Shown: piece after piece, positions 7,942 through 16,959 of the stretch
How the letters are laid out: every line of letters begins with the position of its first letter
Position numbering within the stretch: position 1 is the first letter of the stretch
Assembly (NCBI RefSeq): GCF_004354085.1
Contig: NZ_SMSE01000004.1
Location: forward strand, 1-64,000
Source: Seongchinamella unica
Lineage (GTDB): Bacteria; Pseudomonadota; Gammaproteobacteria; Pseudomonadales; Halieaceae
Length of the DNA stretch: 64,000 bases
Reading direction: 5' to 3'
Made by a program: the position numbers and the translations under genes
Notes under the pieces: model-generated
The model's database searches: none
Seen by the model: only the letters and a program-made list of their open reading frames with translations
What the model was told of the DNA's origin: nothing

Positions 7942-9279
7942 TCACGCCACCCGTGCGAGAGCGGCATCGATACTGTCGTTCTCGTCCGGCTCCCGGGCGA
8001 CCAGCAGCCCTTGTAGCAGGGCTTCACAGTCCGCACGGCCCATCTGCCGCGGCACCGGATAGTTCAGCAGCGCCTCTCTGAGGGCTCGCCGCGCGATTCC
8101 GGGTATGTCTTCCGCGCGCAGCTCAGCCACCGTTGCGGGCACGCCCAACTCACGGTTCAGGTAACGAATATGAACCACGAATTTCTGTGCGAGAATGTCC
8201 TCCGGCTCCGACTCCTCTCCCAGTCCCGTCAGCACGGCCAGTTGGGCCAGTTTTTCGGCCACTGACTGCCCGCAAAACTCCAGCACCTCCGGCAGTAATA
8301 TTGCATTGCCCAGCCCGTGGGGCAGGCCGTAGTACGCCCCCAATTGATGGGAAATCGCGTGCACATAGCCCACCGACGCCTGGGTAAAGGCACACCCCGC
8401 CTTGTAGGAGGCGATGGACAAGGCCTCGCGAGCTTCGAGATCAGCGCCGTTGCTGCAGGCCGGCTGCAGATACCTGAATATCAGCTGGACTGCCTCTCGG
8501 GCGTAACGGTCAGTTTCGGTCGTACCGATAACACCGATGTAGGCCTCAATCGCGTGTGTCAGGGCATCCATCCCTGTCGCTGCGGTCAGGGCGGGCGACA
8601 GTCCGGTCATCAGGCGTGGCTCCAGGGCGGCAGCCAGGGGCGTCAGTCGACTGTCTATTACGAATGATTTGCTATGGGTCCGGTCGTCCGAGATCACCGC
8701 CGCGATAGTCGCTTCGGAACCGGAGCCGGCGGTCGTGGGCACCGCAAACAGGGGTAGCGGCTTGCGTCGCCCCTTGAAGTACCCCACCAGTCGCTCGGGC
8801 TTGCCGTCGTTTGCGGCGGCAACCGCGACAACCTTGGCCGAGTCCATGGCGGATCCACCGCCGAGCGCCACAATGCCGTCGCAGGCCTCCGCCTGCAAAA
8901 GTTCCAGTGCGTCATTGACCACCTCCCAGGTGGGATCGGGCTGCACACCGTCGTAGATCACAGGGGTGATACGTTGCAGCTCAAGCGCACGCACCAATGG
9001 GCCCGCCTGGCCGCGCTTGACCATACCCGCAGTGGTCATGATGAGAATTTTCTTCAGGGAGCGCTCCGCGGCGGCCTCGGCCAGGCGCCTGGTGGCGTCG
9101 GCCCCAACCAGCAGTTGCGGTCTGCGTATTGGGATCACCCCAATCGCCAGTTTCAGCGCATTGACCATGAGCCGATTGCCCGCAAACTGCAGTCGTTCTA
9201 CCCTGGATATCCTTGAATTGCTCAATGGTTGACTCTCGATTCCTGGCAGCTGCCATACATAGGTGCCCAGTTTAGACAT
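7942..9279 (-). CDS. Iron-containing (group III) alcohol dehydrogenase
   Basis: The 445-residue protein has the NAD(P)-binding loop GGGSAMDSAK, TTAGSGSEATIAAVISD, and the metal ligands in GMDALTHAIEAYIG (Asp, His), YVHAISHQLG (His) and GLPHGLGNAILLP (His). It is slightly longer than typical 380-400-residue enzymes through an N-terminal extension. It should interconvert an alcohol and an aldehyde. It is transcribed divergently from an XRE/MmyB-type regulator across a 17-bp perfect palindrome, so that regulator probably controls it. Confidence 0.9.
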   Translation of the reverse strand: MSKLGTYVWQLPGIESQPLSNSRISRVERLQFAGNRLMVNALKLAIGVIPIRRPQLLVGADATRRLAEAAAERSLKKILIMTTAGMVKRGQAGPLVRALELQRITPVIYDGVQPDPTWEVVNDALELLQAEACDGIVALGGGSAMDSAKVVAVAAANDGKPERLVGYFKGRRKPLPLFAVPTTAGSGSEATIAAVISDDRTHSKSFVIDSRLTPLAAALEPRLMTGLSPALTAATGMDALTHAIEAYIGVIGTTETDRYAREAVQLIFRYLQPACSNGADLEAREALSIASYKAGCAFTQASVGYVHAISHQLGAYYGLPHGLGNAILLPEVLEFCGQSVAEKLAQLAVLTGLGEESEPEDILAQKFVVHIRYLNRELGVPATVAELRAEDIPGIARRALREALLNYPVPRQMGRADCEALLQGLLVAREPDENDSIDAALARVA

Positions 9280-9295
9280 ATTTCCCCAAGAGTCT

Positions 9296-9312
9296 TTTAC
9301 CTCACAGGTAAA
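9296..9312. promoter_or_regulatory. Palindromic operator candidate in the alcohol dehydrogenase/XRE divergent region
   Basis: TTTACCT-CAC-AGGTAAA is a perfect inverted repeat with 7-bp arms and a 3-bp spacer. It lies between the starts of the divergent alcohol dehydrogenase (9279) and regulator (9350/9365) genes. A helix-turn-helix dimer site is the natural reading. Confidence 0.6.
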
Positions 9313-9364
9313 GCTGTGCTAGTTTCCAACTAAGCTGAATCGCAGACTCGTGGATGGCCGGAAC

Positions 9365-10201
9365 ATGGTGGAGAAAATTGCGGAGGGCGCATTTGGCCGG
9401 CTACTCAGGTACTGGCGCCAGGTGCGTAAGCGCAGCCAGGAGGACGTTGCGCTGGAAATTGACTCCTCAATCAAACACATCAGTTTTCTGGAAAACGGGA
9501 GGTCCCTGCCAAGTCGGGACATCATCCTCCGGCTGGCGAAATACCTCGGCCTCAGCGGGCGGGAAACCAACAATCTGCTCGCGTCGGCGAATTACGCGCC
9601 CGTCAATATCGAAAAGTTCAACCTGGAAGACAGCGCGATGCTGCGCGCGTCGCTGTCCAACATCCTGCGCGGGCTGGAACCCTACCCGTCCGCGATCATC
9701 GACCGAACCGGCAACGTCAGGATGCTTAACCGGGCCTGGGTGGAAGTCATTGGCAAGCAGGTGCCATCCATTCACCGCCAGACACATTTCAATGTCATGG
9801 ACATGTTTCTTGCACCGGACGGCCTCAAGCTGTACATGGAGAACTGGCAGGATGTGATCTGCGCCTTGTTGGTGACGCTGCAGCAGGAAGTACTCATGTT
9901 CCAGGACGCCGATTCCATCACCACCCTGCAACGCTACCTGGCGGATCCGTCGGTGCCCAGTGACTGGCAGATCAGGGGGGCAAACCGAATGTCCATGTCG
10001 GGAATGTACAGCCGTATCAACCTGCCTGGAGACCGGCCGCGCGACTACCTCCATGTACTGAATATCGTCGGGTCTTTGCGCGTCGTGCCCGACCCGGTAC
10101 TGATGATCTACAGCATCTTTACCGAGGATGAGGAACAGGCGGAGGCATGGCGCCAGCGATTGATCGGTAGCACTTATCAGCACCCGCTGCTGGTTGATTG
10201 A
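9365..10201 (+). CDS. XRE-family regulator with MmyB-like ligand domain
   Basis: The N-terminal helix-turn-helix (about residues 7-68) reads LLRYWRQVRKRSQEDVALE, then KHISFLENGRSLPSRDIILRLAKYL. The rest (from about residue 95) fits an MmyB-type ligand-binding domain: YPSAIIDRTGNVRMLNRAW and NVMDMFLAPDGLK. Such regulators typically sit beside a dehydrogenase gene and control it. A GTG at 9350 would add five residues but has no ribosome binding site, so ATG 9365 is used. It is divergent from the alcohol dehydrogenase. Confidence 0.85.
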   Translation: MVEKIAEGAFGRLLRYWRQVRKRSQEDVALEIDSSIKHISFLENGRSLPSRDIILRLAKYLGLSGRETNNLLASANYAPVNIEKFNLEDSAMLRASLSNILRGLEPYPSAIIDRTGNVRMLNRAWVEVIGKQVPSIHRQTHFNVMDMFLAPDGLKLYMENWQDVICALLVTLQQEVLMFQDADSITTLQRYLADPSVPSDWQIRGANRMSMSGMYSRINLPGDRPRDYLHVLNIVGSLRVVPDPVLMIYSIFTEDEEQAEAWRQRLIGSTYQHPLLVD

Positions 10202-10267
10202 GGCAGGTCAACTGGTGGCGAGACAGGAAATGCACCCCACCGCTATCGCGGTCCCGCTGGTTAATGG

Positions 10268-10774
10268 TCATTTGTTGATGAGCGCCTGGTAAAAACGCTC
10301 GCTACCCATTGCCCGGAAGATTTCCGTGGTCGTAATCAGGGGGATGAGTACCAGCAACATCATCAGTAGAGGAGCAACGTCCTGCAGCCAGGAACGCTGC
10401 AGCAACTCCTCAATGACCTGATGAACTGACTGGTCATGGAACCAACCGACCACGACCTCCTCAATGACCTTGAATACCACCAGTAACAGCAGCATGGCCA
10501 GGCTTTTCCAGATCACCCGGTGTAACAGCGGATGAGGATCCGCCCGGGAACCGACCGACAGAGCGTTCCCGATAAGAATAAATTTACCCATCACCAATGC
10601 TTTCACGAGGGCGATACTCCACGGCAGTGGTTCCGGTCCACGGCCGCCCTGCAGGGAATCCTGGTATAGCAGTAACACCGAGAAACAGACGAACAGATAG
10701 AGACTTATAAACCCGTAACTTCGCAGTTCATGTCCAAGGCGCTGCAACCTTGTCGGCGAGTTTGTGTCATTCAT
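10268..10774 (-). CDS. Four-helix inner-membrane protein of unknown function
   Basis: The 168-residue product has hydrophobic segments near residues 20-40, 52-72, 90-112 and 133-152, with charged loops between. A conserved-looking FKVIEEVVVGWFHD stretch follows the third segment. No known motif is visible. It is convergent with the XRE regulator gene and stands alone. Confidence 0.7.
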   Translation of the reverse strand: MNDTNSPTRLQRLGHELRSYGFISLYLFVCFSVLLLYQDSLQGGRGPEPLPWSIALVKALVMGKFILIGNALSVGSRADPHPLLHRVIWKSLAMLLLLVVFKVIEEVVVGWFHDQSVHQVIEELLQRSWLQDVAPLLMMLLVLIPLITTTEIFRAMGSERFYQALINK

Positions 10775-10974
10775 CGATCGGAACCCATTGTGTGATTGAT
10801 CATCAAGCGACCCTTATTGAAGCTACCAGGCAGCGGGCAATGCACTCGCAAACCACTCCGTATTGCTTCGTTGCTACAAAGCATAGAAAATTCATAGTCA
10901 CCTAAAACGCAATCTCCGTAAAGTACATCCCATCAAAGGGATGACACCTGGACTCAGTCGTCTAACGCACCGTC

Positions 10975-12996
10975 TTAACCGGTTAAGTGTTCGGGTACGC
11001 TGGCAATCATACCCGGATCCAATTGCTCGGTGGCCTGCTTGATTTCACATAAGGCATGATTCCAGATGATCTCATGGATACTCTGGGGAAACAGCAGGGC
11101 AAACAGTCGCCAGAATAAACTGCCCAGCGGGTTGTTGCCCTTCGGATAGTTAAAACTGAGCAGGACAGACAAGCGTGAATAGACGCTACTGGCAGGTTCA
11201 ACGCTGAAAATGAAGTCGCCGTCGTGGGCGAAACCACCCAGGACCCTGAAGTGGATGGTGTGCGGGTCGCCGGTGGAAATCTGGTCTATCTCAAACTGAA
11301 TCAGGCCCCCGAATATCCGGTAATCGATAATCACGTCCTCATCGGCGAAGCATCCCTCGCGGCGTCGAATATTGACCATGCGCGGCGTCAGGAAGGGCCT
11401 GCCGGGTTCGCCGAACTGATGTAGCACTTTGAGCAACTTGAGCGGCGGCCGCTTTACATCGATGCCATACAGGTAAACCCTGTCGCGGGACTGTATCGTC
11501 GGTAAAGCGGCGAGTTTCTCCAGCAGATCCTCTCGCTTGACCACTACCGGAAAGCGCCCCAGGTCGCGCCATTTGAGGCCGAATACCCTCTCCCAGGCAC
11601 TGGACCTGAGCGTGACCAGAAAGCCGGTACTGAAAATCTGCCACAGCATGCGCGGACGGATCATCCACCAGAGTATGCGCCGGTAACTCTCTTCACCGCT
11701 GGAAATCACCCACAGCAGACGCTCGAAGTGGCGCTTGCCGGCAGCCCGGTTTTTCTGCTCGCTGGAATAGGTCTGGTAAAGCACACGACTGAGAAAGCGA
11801 TTGGTGAAAAACAATCGATAAAGGGCGAAGATGACCGTGGCGTAGTGATTGTCGCGCTGGAAGCGTCTCAGTGTTCGCCTGTAGCCACGCCGCAGGCTTC
11901 GCTTGTCCACACCCTCGTCCAACAGTGTTGCGGCCAGGCTGCGGGCCATGGAATGGGCCGACAGAATGCCGTCCTTGTACTGCCGGCAGGTGACCATATC
12001 CCCCACCGCCGCCACCCGATCGCCAAACGGATGTCTGGCCATTCCCACCACGATCCGCGGGCTGCAGGCGCAACGGGTCGTCAACGAGCAACCCTGCGGC
12101 AATGAACGACGGATACGCGGCACGGCGAGAAATCTGCGAATCAGCTCGAGGTTGTCCTGATGACTGTCGGCGCTGTCGACACTGTGGCCGATCAGGCTGA
12201 CCGTGAGGTATTCACGCTTGGGCAGTATGGAGCACATTTCCAGATCCAGGCCGCCTTCGCTGCACTCCACATAGTGCAGCTCTCCCTCCCGTAGTTCGTC
12301 TGCACAGTGACCCTCGAGTTCAAAGATCAGCGCCTTTCTCAGCCGTGGTGGGCGATAGCCCTCACAGAGACGGGTGTACAGTTCGCGCCCGGTGGTGTGG
12401 CTGGCATACATCGCCGCACTGTCGTTGATACCCGTCGCGAATACGACAAAATCGGCGGTGATCGGGCGCGCGCTCCCCTGCTCGCGGACAGTCAGCACCG
12501 GTTTGCCAAGGTGGTCGCGGGAGACCTCCTCGACCTGGTGGGCAATGACTGTTGCGCCCGCCAGTTCAGCCTTGTCCAGCAACAGGGCGTCGAAAGCCTG
12601 GTGTCGTAAAGCCTGACAGCGTGGCAGGGTCCCCCGGTAAACCGTCAGCATTCTACGATCAGGGGGCACCGCCAGGTGCAGGTTCTTCCAGCGCCCCTCC
12701 AGGGTAATGGTGTCTATGGATAACTGGACGACTTCGGCCGGTAATTCAATATTCAGCGCGTCCAGCGCATCACAGAGCCGGGGAGATAAGCCACCGGCAC
12801 ACTGGGGACAGCCCTCATAGTGGAGATGGCTCTCGCGCATCGCCAGTCGGCGTTCGAAAATCAGGACATTCAACTGTAACCCTCTACGACGGGCCATCTG
12901 TAGAAGATGCAGGGCGGTGAACGCGCCAGCCGGCCCGCCACCAATAATGGCAACAACCGCACCCTCTTCAAGTATGCTGGCAATCCGATGATTCAT
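10975..12996 (-). CDS. Large FAD-dependent oxidoreductase (geranylgeranyl-reductase-like fold)
   Basis: The ATG at 12996 is preferred over 13002 because AAGGAGG lies 7 nt before it but only 1 nt before the other. The N-terminus is a Rossmann dinucleotide fold (AVVAIIGGGPAGAFTALHL). A cysteine-bearing CPQCAGGLSPRLCDAL follows, then ADFVVFATGINDSA, and a GD motif in RVAAVGDMVTCRQYKDGILSAHSMARSLA, as in GGR/monooxygenase-type flavoproteins. About 270 extra C-terminal residues follow, with a beta-rich end (IIDYRIFGGLIQFEIDQ, then TIHFRVLGGFAHDGDFIFSVEP) resembling a SRPBCC-type fold. At 673 residues it is much longer than simple family members; the substrate is unknown. Confidence 0.75.
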   Translation of the reverse strand: MNHRIASILEEGAVVAIIGGGPAGAFTALHLLQMARRRGLQLNVLIFERRLAMRESHLHYEGCPQCAGGLSPRLCDALDALNIELPAEVVQLSIDTITLEGRWKNLHLAVPPDRRMLTVYRGTLPRCQALRHQAFDALLLDKAELAGATVIAHQVEEVSRDHLGKPVLTVREQGSARPITADFVVFATGINDSAAMYASHTTGRELYTRLCEGYRPPRLRKALIFELEGHCADELREGELHYVECSEGGLDLEMCSILPKREYLTVSLIGHSVDSADSHQDNLELIRRFLAVPRIRRSLPQGCSLTTRCACSPRIVVGMARHPFGDRVAAVGDMVTCRQYKDGILSAHSMARSLAATLLDEGVDKRSLRRGYRRTLRRFQRDNHYATVIFALYRLFFTNRFLSRVLYQTYSSEQKNRAAGKRHFERLLWVISSGEESYRRILWWMIRPRMLWQIFSTGFLVTLRSSAWERVFGLKWRDLGRFPVVVKREDLLEKLAALPTIQSRDRVYLYGIDVKRPPLKLLKVLHQFGEPGRPFLTPRMVNIRRREGCFADEDVIIDYRIFGGLIQFEIDQISTGDPHTIHFRVLGGFAHDGDFIFSVEPASSVYSRLSVLLSFNYPKGNNPLGSLFWRLFALLFPQSIHEIIWNHALCEIKQATEQLDPGMIASVPEHLTG

Positions 12997-13398
12997 CGCC
13001 ATGCCTCCTTCCCGCTCCCTTCACTTTTATTATTCGCTGCCAGACAGCCACCGCAATGACTCCGGTCAGTAAGAACGCGATAAGGTGCGAAGTTATCTCC
13101 ACTGGGTATTTGCACTCGCCTGCGAGGGGTTACTCAATCGCAGCCCTGGACAGTGGTATCCGCCCCGGTTTTTGCCTCGACCGGCGAAGTGATTCTCGAA
13201 CTCTCTCTCACCGATATGCAAGTAGCGTGTCGGACCTGCAAAGGATTGAGTTCACCGGGATGTGACACCGGGCGCTTTGATCAATATTCATAACTGGCCT
13301 GCTTTCGCTAATTCCTCGACACTCTGATAGGCTGCCTTGATTGACTCCCCGATCCTGGCACTGCCCTTGGCGCAATCGTCATCACGAAGAGGTCCAAT
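12997..13398. other. Gap with a possible minus-strand C-terminal remnant
   Basis: About 400 bp lie between the divergent FAD oxidoreductase and cupin genes. A short minus-strand frame (about 13288-13428, ending at TGA 13288-13290) reads DDDCAKGSARIGESIKAAYQSVEELAKAG, which looks helical and protein-like, but it has no start and no recognised family. The rest should hold the two divergent promoters; no clear -35/-10 pair was identified. Confidence 0.35.
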
Positions 13399-13872
13399 AT
13401 GTGTATCCGAGGACTGAAATCTGTTGTCTTACTGGTTTGGATGACGCAGGCCGTTGTGACTACCGCGCTTGCTGACGGTGAAGTGGTTCCCGAACACGAA
13501 AAAGTGATCACCAGCCAGTTGGGCATCAATGGTCCGACAGACACGCATGGCATTGCCGCTTCTGAAATCCTGGGTTCTGTCGGCCTCGGGGATGATTTCC
13601 CCTCTCTGCAAGGACGGTCTCTTCGCGCTCGCCGGGTGACAATCTCCCCCGGAGGTGTTGTGGGTGTTCACCAACACGACGCCAGACCCGGTGTGCTATA
13701 TATGCTGGAAGGCGAACTGGTGGAAGTCAGGAGCGATATTGAAGGCGCGATATCACGCAAAAAAGGTGACACCTCTTTCGAAAAGGGCGGTGTTATTCAC
13801 TGGTGGCGTAATGACAGTAAAAAAGTGGCCACGGCACTGGTCGTGGACATCGTTCCTGATAACCTGAAGTAG
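13399..13872 (+). CDS. Exported cupin-domain protein
   Basis: The ATG follows AAGAGG with suitable spacing and starts a signal peptide (GLKSVVLLVWMTQAVVTTALA). The mature protein is a single cupin: VTISPGGVVGVHQHDARPGVLYMLEGELVE (motif 1, with His ligands HQH) and GGVIHWWRND (motif 2, His). Cupins of this size bind a metal and act as isomerases, oxygenases or sensors; the substrate is not visible. It is monocistronic and divergent from the FAD oxidoreductase. Confidence 0.8.
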   Translation: MCIRGLKSVVLLVWMTQAVVTTALADGEVVPEHEKVITSQLGINGPTDTHGIAASEILGSVGLGDDFPSLQGRSLRARRVTISPGGVVGVHQHDARPGVLYMLEGELVEVRSDIEGAISRKKGDTSFEKGGVIHWWRNDSKKVATALVVDIVPDNLK

Positions 13873-13994
13873 CCAGGGTGTCACAGAAACCTCGCTAAAG
13901 CCTGCATAGATGGGCAATTCAGTCGAGACCGGGCCTGGGCATTAACTCCCGAAGCCCTGCCCGCCCACCTTGTCAGCGCGACATTACGATTTCT

Positions 13995-15011
13995 TCACCT
14001 GATCGGCTCGATTGCGGGAAAAGTCCAGCTGCCGTCGAGGATTTCAGGGCGCGGTTGGTACAAGCGGATGGCGTAGTTCCAGCCCGCCGTGATGGGAATG
14101 CAGTTCACCCGGCCGTCGTCACACCCACCAAAGTTAATGGTGTAGGAGCCATCATCGTTTTTGCTGGCGGTGTAGTTGTTGTAGTTGTTGACGCCCAGGT
14201 CATTGGCCTGGAGATAGCCATTGGCGTTGTAGACCGTGATAGACCAGAAGGCGTCTACCGGGACATCTTTCACCGTTACCGAGTGAGGGGTTTTTCCGTC
14301 ATCCTGGTCCACCTTGCCCATCGAATAGGACGCGGCAGCAGCGGGTAACCCACCCCAACCCGCCCCTGCGCCTATCAGGTGGTCGACAGGACGCACTTCT
14401 TCCTTGCGGCCGAAGGCATAGGCCGAGTCAAAGCCCAATGCTCCCAGGTCAGACAGCGCCTTGCGGGCGACCGAGAGGTCATCTGCGTCCCAGTCTGGCG
14501 CTTCAAAGGGGCCGCTGCCACCACCAGAGAGGGAAATACCATCCTGGGCGGCATGTGCCCGGGAGATATCATCGGGATCGGTGATATCGACAAAGGTGCG
14601 GATCGTCACCAGTGCAAAGCGCGTACCCACTGCCTCCTCGGTAAGCTTGTAGGTGCCGGGCGCAGATTCAAAGAGCATGTAGTGATCCTGGTTCACCACG
14701 TGCATGGACATGTAGCGACCATCCACCTCAGGCAGGGTGATGACTACCGGCGCACTCAGGTCGATCACGGTAGCGGAATACAGTGTGTCCTGATTCATGC
14801 GGATGACAGGCTGGTTGTCCGGAGTTGTCGGTTCACGAAGGTGGCTAAACCTGCCGATCTCGACACCCACCATGGCCATGTTTGCCCGGATCATCGTGTC
14901 TGACTCAGCGCGTACAAAATTCTGGACCGTAACGGGCTCGCTGGCCTGCAGCAGGGCTGTGTGTGCGGCCAGCACGGCAGTGAGAGGCAGGGCGAAGGCG
15001 AATTTTTTCAT
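13995..15011 (-). CDS. Exported DUF1254/DUF1214 protein
   Basis: The start at 15011 gives a clean signal peptide (MKKFAFALPLTAVLAAHTALLQA) with GGGAG-like sequence upstream; a longer in-frame start at 15065 would bury it. The mature part has an N-terminal DUF1254 region (TPDNQPVIRMNQDTLYSATVIDL, then EVDGRYMSMHVVNQDHYML) and a C-terminal DUF1214 region (VDAFWSITVYNANGYL, then NYTASKNDDGSYTINFGG, and IPITAGWNYAIRLYQPRPEILDG). The family is common in environmental bacteria and has no settled function; it probably acts in the periplasm. Confidence 0.85.
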   Translation of the reverse strand: MKKFAFALPLTAVLAAHTALLQASEPVTVQNFVRAESDTMIRANMAMVGVEIGRFSHLREPTTPDNQPVIRMNQDTLYSATVIDLSAPVVITLPEVDGRYMSMHVVNQDHYMLFESAPGTYKLTEEAVGTRFALVTIRTFVDITDPDDISRAHAAQDGISLSGGGSGPFEAPDWDADDLSVARKALSDLGALGFDSAYAFGRKEEVRPVDHLIGAGAGWGGLPAAAASYSMGKVDQDDGKTPHSVTVKDVPVDAFWSITVYNANGYLQANDLGVNNYNNYTASKNDDGSYTINFGGCDDGRVNCIPITAGWNYAIRLYQPRPEILDGSWTFPAIEPIR

Positions 15012-15269
15012 GCTGCGAGAACTCCCGGTAATATGTTGGAATCGATATGCCAGCAACTGACTCAAACGTTACGTGATCTTCCTCTTGTCGAGGCCGATCA
15101 CACTTCCAGTATAGAACAGCATCCATACTGCGTCCTTGACGCGTGTCATGAAACCCTGGAGTAAAAAGAGTAGCGGCTTGATAGACCGCTACCAGGCGAA
15201 AAAATGCGCGCTGCTTGTAAGCCGGTCACCGCAAGCCTGTACCTTGTGGACCTTCGCTTTCTCCCGTTT

Positions 15270-15845
15270 CTAGCTCGCAATCACCGCAAGCGTGGTCAGG
15301 GAGAGATATCCAACGGTAAATACCGGCCAGAACACGGCGTAGAACCGATGGAAGGAAAGGTTCGAGCAGCATATCGCTACGGCCGCAAGGCTCAGCTGGG
15401 TCGCAATTAAAACCAGGTATATTTGCGGTAGGGCACGAACGCCTTCTTCGGCCTTAAGTACTGTCTCGGGTATATCGAGACACCAGGCGAAGAAAATCAC
15501 GGCAAAAAACCACACTCGCGTTTGGGTGAAATGCACCTCGAAGTCGAAGTCCTTGGGCAGTTCCCATGGAAACAACAACGACGCGGCGAGAAACAGCGCT
15601 ATCGCGTAAAGTAATAGCAATAAAAATTCAAAGAACGACCAGTCTACCTGTTTGCTCCACCAGAACATCCCCCACCAGATAATCACTATGTAAATGAGAA
15701 TATTGATCGCCCATAGGGTATGCACCCAGAACAGCTTGAGCGTGCGTCGATAATGAATGGTCTTGCTGAGCCCGGCCAGAATGTGGGTTACCCCCAGGCC
15801 CATAATGACCGACAGAAACACACTCAGGTATTCAAACAGGCTCAT
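15270..15845 (-). CDS. Multi-pass membrane protein of unknown function
   Basis: About six hydrophobic segments fill the 191-residue product, which starts MSLFEYLSVFLSVIMGLGVTHILAGL. This N-terminal pattern is seen in uncharacterised marine gammaproteobacterial proteins. A GTG at 15863 would add six residues; neither start has a strong ribosome binding site. A truncated paralogue lies at 6445-6789. No motif suggests an activity. Confidence 0.7.
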   Translation of the reverse strand: MSLFEYLSVFLSVIMGLGVTHILAGLSKTIHYRRTLKLFWVHTLWAINILIYIVIIWWGMFWWSKQVDWSFFEFLLLLLYAIALFLAASLLFPWELPKDFDFEVHFTQTRVWFFAVIFFAWCLDIPETVLKAEEGVRALPQIYLVLIATQLSLAAVAICCSNLSFHRFYAVFWPVFTVGYLSLTTLAVIAS

Positions 15846-15898
15846 CGATTCGCCGATTGCCACGTGATCAGGCTTGCTGTCAGCCAGTCCGCTTTCAC

Positions 15899-16888
15899 CT
15901 ATACCGCCGTCAATTGTTCCGAGACCTCCCAGAGCCGACTCGCCAGGGTGCGGTCGTACATGAGCGGGTTCGCAACCACGGGGTTACAGTCGGCGAAGTA
16001 CTGCCCTGTGATCTCCGCGGGGATGGGGTTCACCCCCACGTAGCATTGGGTAGCGGCCCCTTCGGGTACCGTTTTGTTCATGCCCTCGTCTGACACCTCA
16101 TCGGGCAACTGGCGCCAGAGATTGGTCTTTATCACGCCGGGATGCACTGCATTACTGGTGACACCAGTGCCCTCGAGGCGTCGCGCCAGTTCCATCGCGT
16201 GAAGTCCGTTGGCCAGTTTGGACCGTCGGTAGGCAGGCCACGGGGAATAGGATTTTGACCCGTCAAGGTTATCAAAGTCGATGCCCCCCGGCACCTCCGC
16301 GTGGTGCGCACAGCTGCTGAGAATAACAATTCGCCCTGCCTGGGCCGCCTTGACGCTGTCCAGTAATTCGTTCACCAGCAGGAAGTGCCCGAGATGATTC
16401 ACCGCGAACTGCATTTCCACGCCGTTGTACAGGCGTAATTCCTGGACGGCCATTACTCCGGCGTTGCACATCAGCACGTCGATGGGAACATCCAGAGTGC
16501 GAATGGTTTCAGCACAGCTGCGGATGGAATCGAAGTCGGTGAGTTCCAGCACCATTGGCGTGGTTTCACCCGCTATGGATTCACAGGCCTGGACTGCTTT
16601 TTCACTGGATCTGGCAGTCCCGATAACGTGTGCTCCGCGTGCGGCGAGTACGCGCATTGACTCCAGTCCGAGCCCCGAATTGCAACCAGTAATTACAATA
16701 TTTTTCCCGGACAGGTCCAGGCCTGCAGCGACCTCCTCGGCCGTTGACCGTGGGCCAAAGGGTCCCAGTGTCTGTCGCGGGTCGGGAACCTGCGGTTCCC
16801 TGCACCGGCTGGCAACTGCAACCGGCGCTGCCAGCATTGAGAGCAGACCTGCAGACATACCGGTGAAACCTCGTCTGGTGAGCGCCAT
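15899..16888 (-). CDS. SDR oxidoreductase with a Tat-type leader
   Basis: The start at 16888 follows AAAGGAA and opens with a twin-arginine signal (LTRRGFTGMSAGLLSMLAAPVAVA). The catalytic domain is a classical short-chain dehydrogenase of the retinol dehydrogenase-like group: NIVITGCNSGLGLESMR (cofactor loop), VLMCNAGVMAV (NAG), VILSSCAHHAE (Ser) and YRRSKLANGLHAMEL (YxxxK). It should reduce or oxidise an alcohol/ketone using NAD(P). A Tat leader would allow export of the folded, cofactor-loaded enzyme, unusual for this family. An N-terminal hydrophobic anchor not cleaved by Tat is an alternative. Confidence 0.8.
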   Translation of the reverse strand: MALTRRGFTGMSAGLLSMLAAPVAVASRCREPQVPDPRQTLGPFGPRSTAEEVAAGLDLSGKNIVITGCNSGLGLESMRVLAARGAHVIGTARSSEKAVQACESIAGETTPMVLELTDFDSIRSCAETIRTLDVPIDVLMCNAGVMAVQELRLYNGVEMQFAVNHLGHFLLVNELLDSVKAAQAGRIVILSSCAHHAEVPGGIDFDNLDGSKSYSPWPAYRRSKLANGLHAMELARRLEGTGVTSNAVHPGVIKTNLWRQLPDEVSDEGMNKTVPEGAATQCYVGVNPIPAEITGQYFADCNPVVANPLMYDRTLASRLWEVSEQLTAV

Positions 16889-16959
16889 AAGCTTGTTCCT
16901 TTCGTCGACTACATGGATCAACTATAGATGAAAATTCCGGTTGCGCCTCGCGGACAGCT

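Noticed and set aside
13356-13370. Sigma-54-like sequence TGGCAC-N5-TTGG before the cupin gene
   Set aside because: The -12 element lacks the required GC (GG instead), and no activator gene is near.
13288-13428. Minus-strand peptide in the gap before the cupin gene
   Set aside because: Protein-like in composition but no start and no recognised family; kept only as a note in the gap entry.
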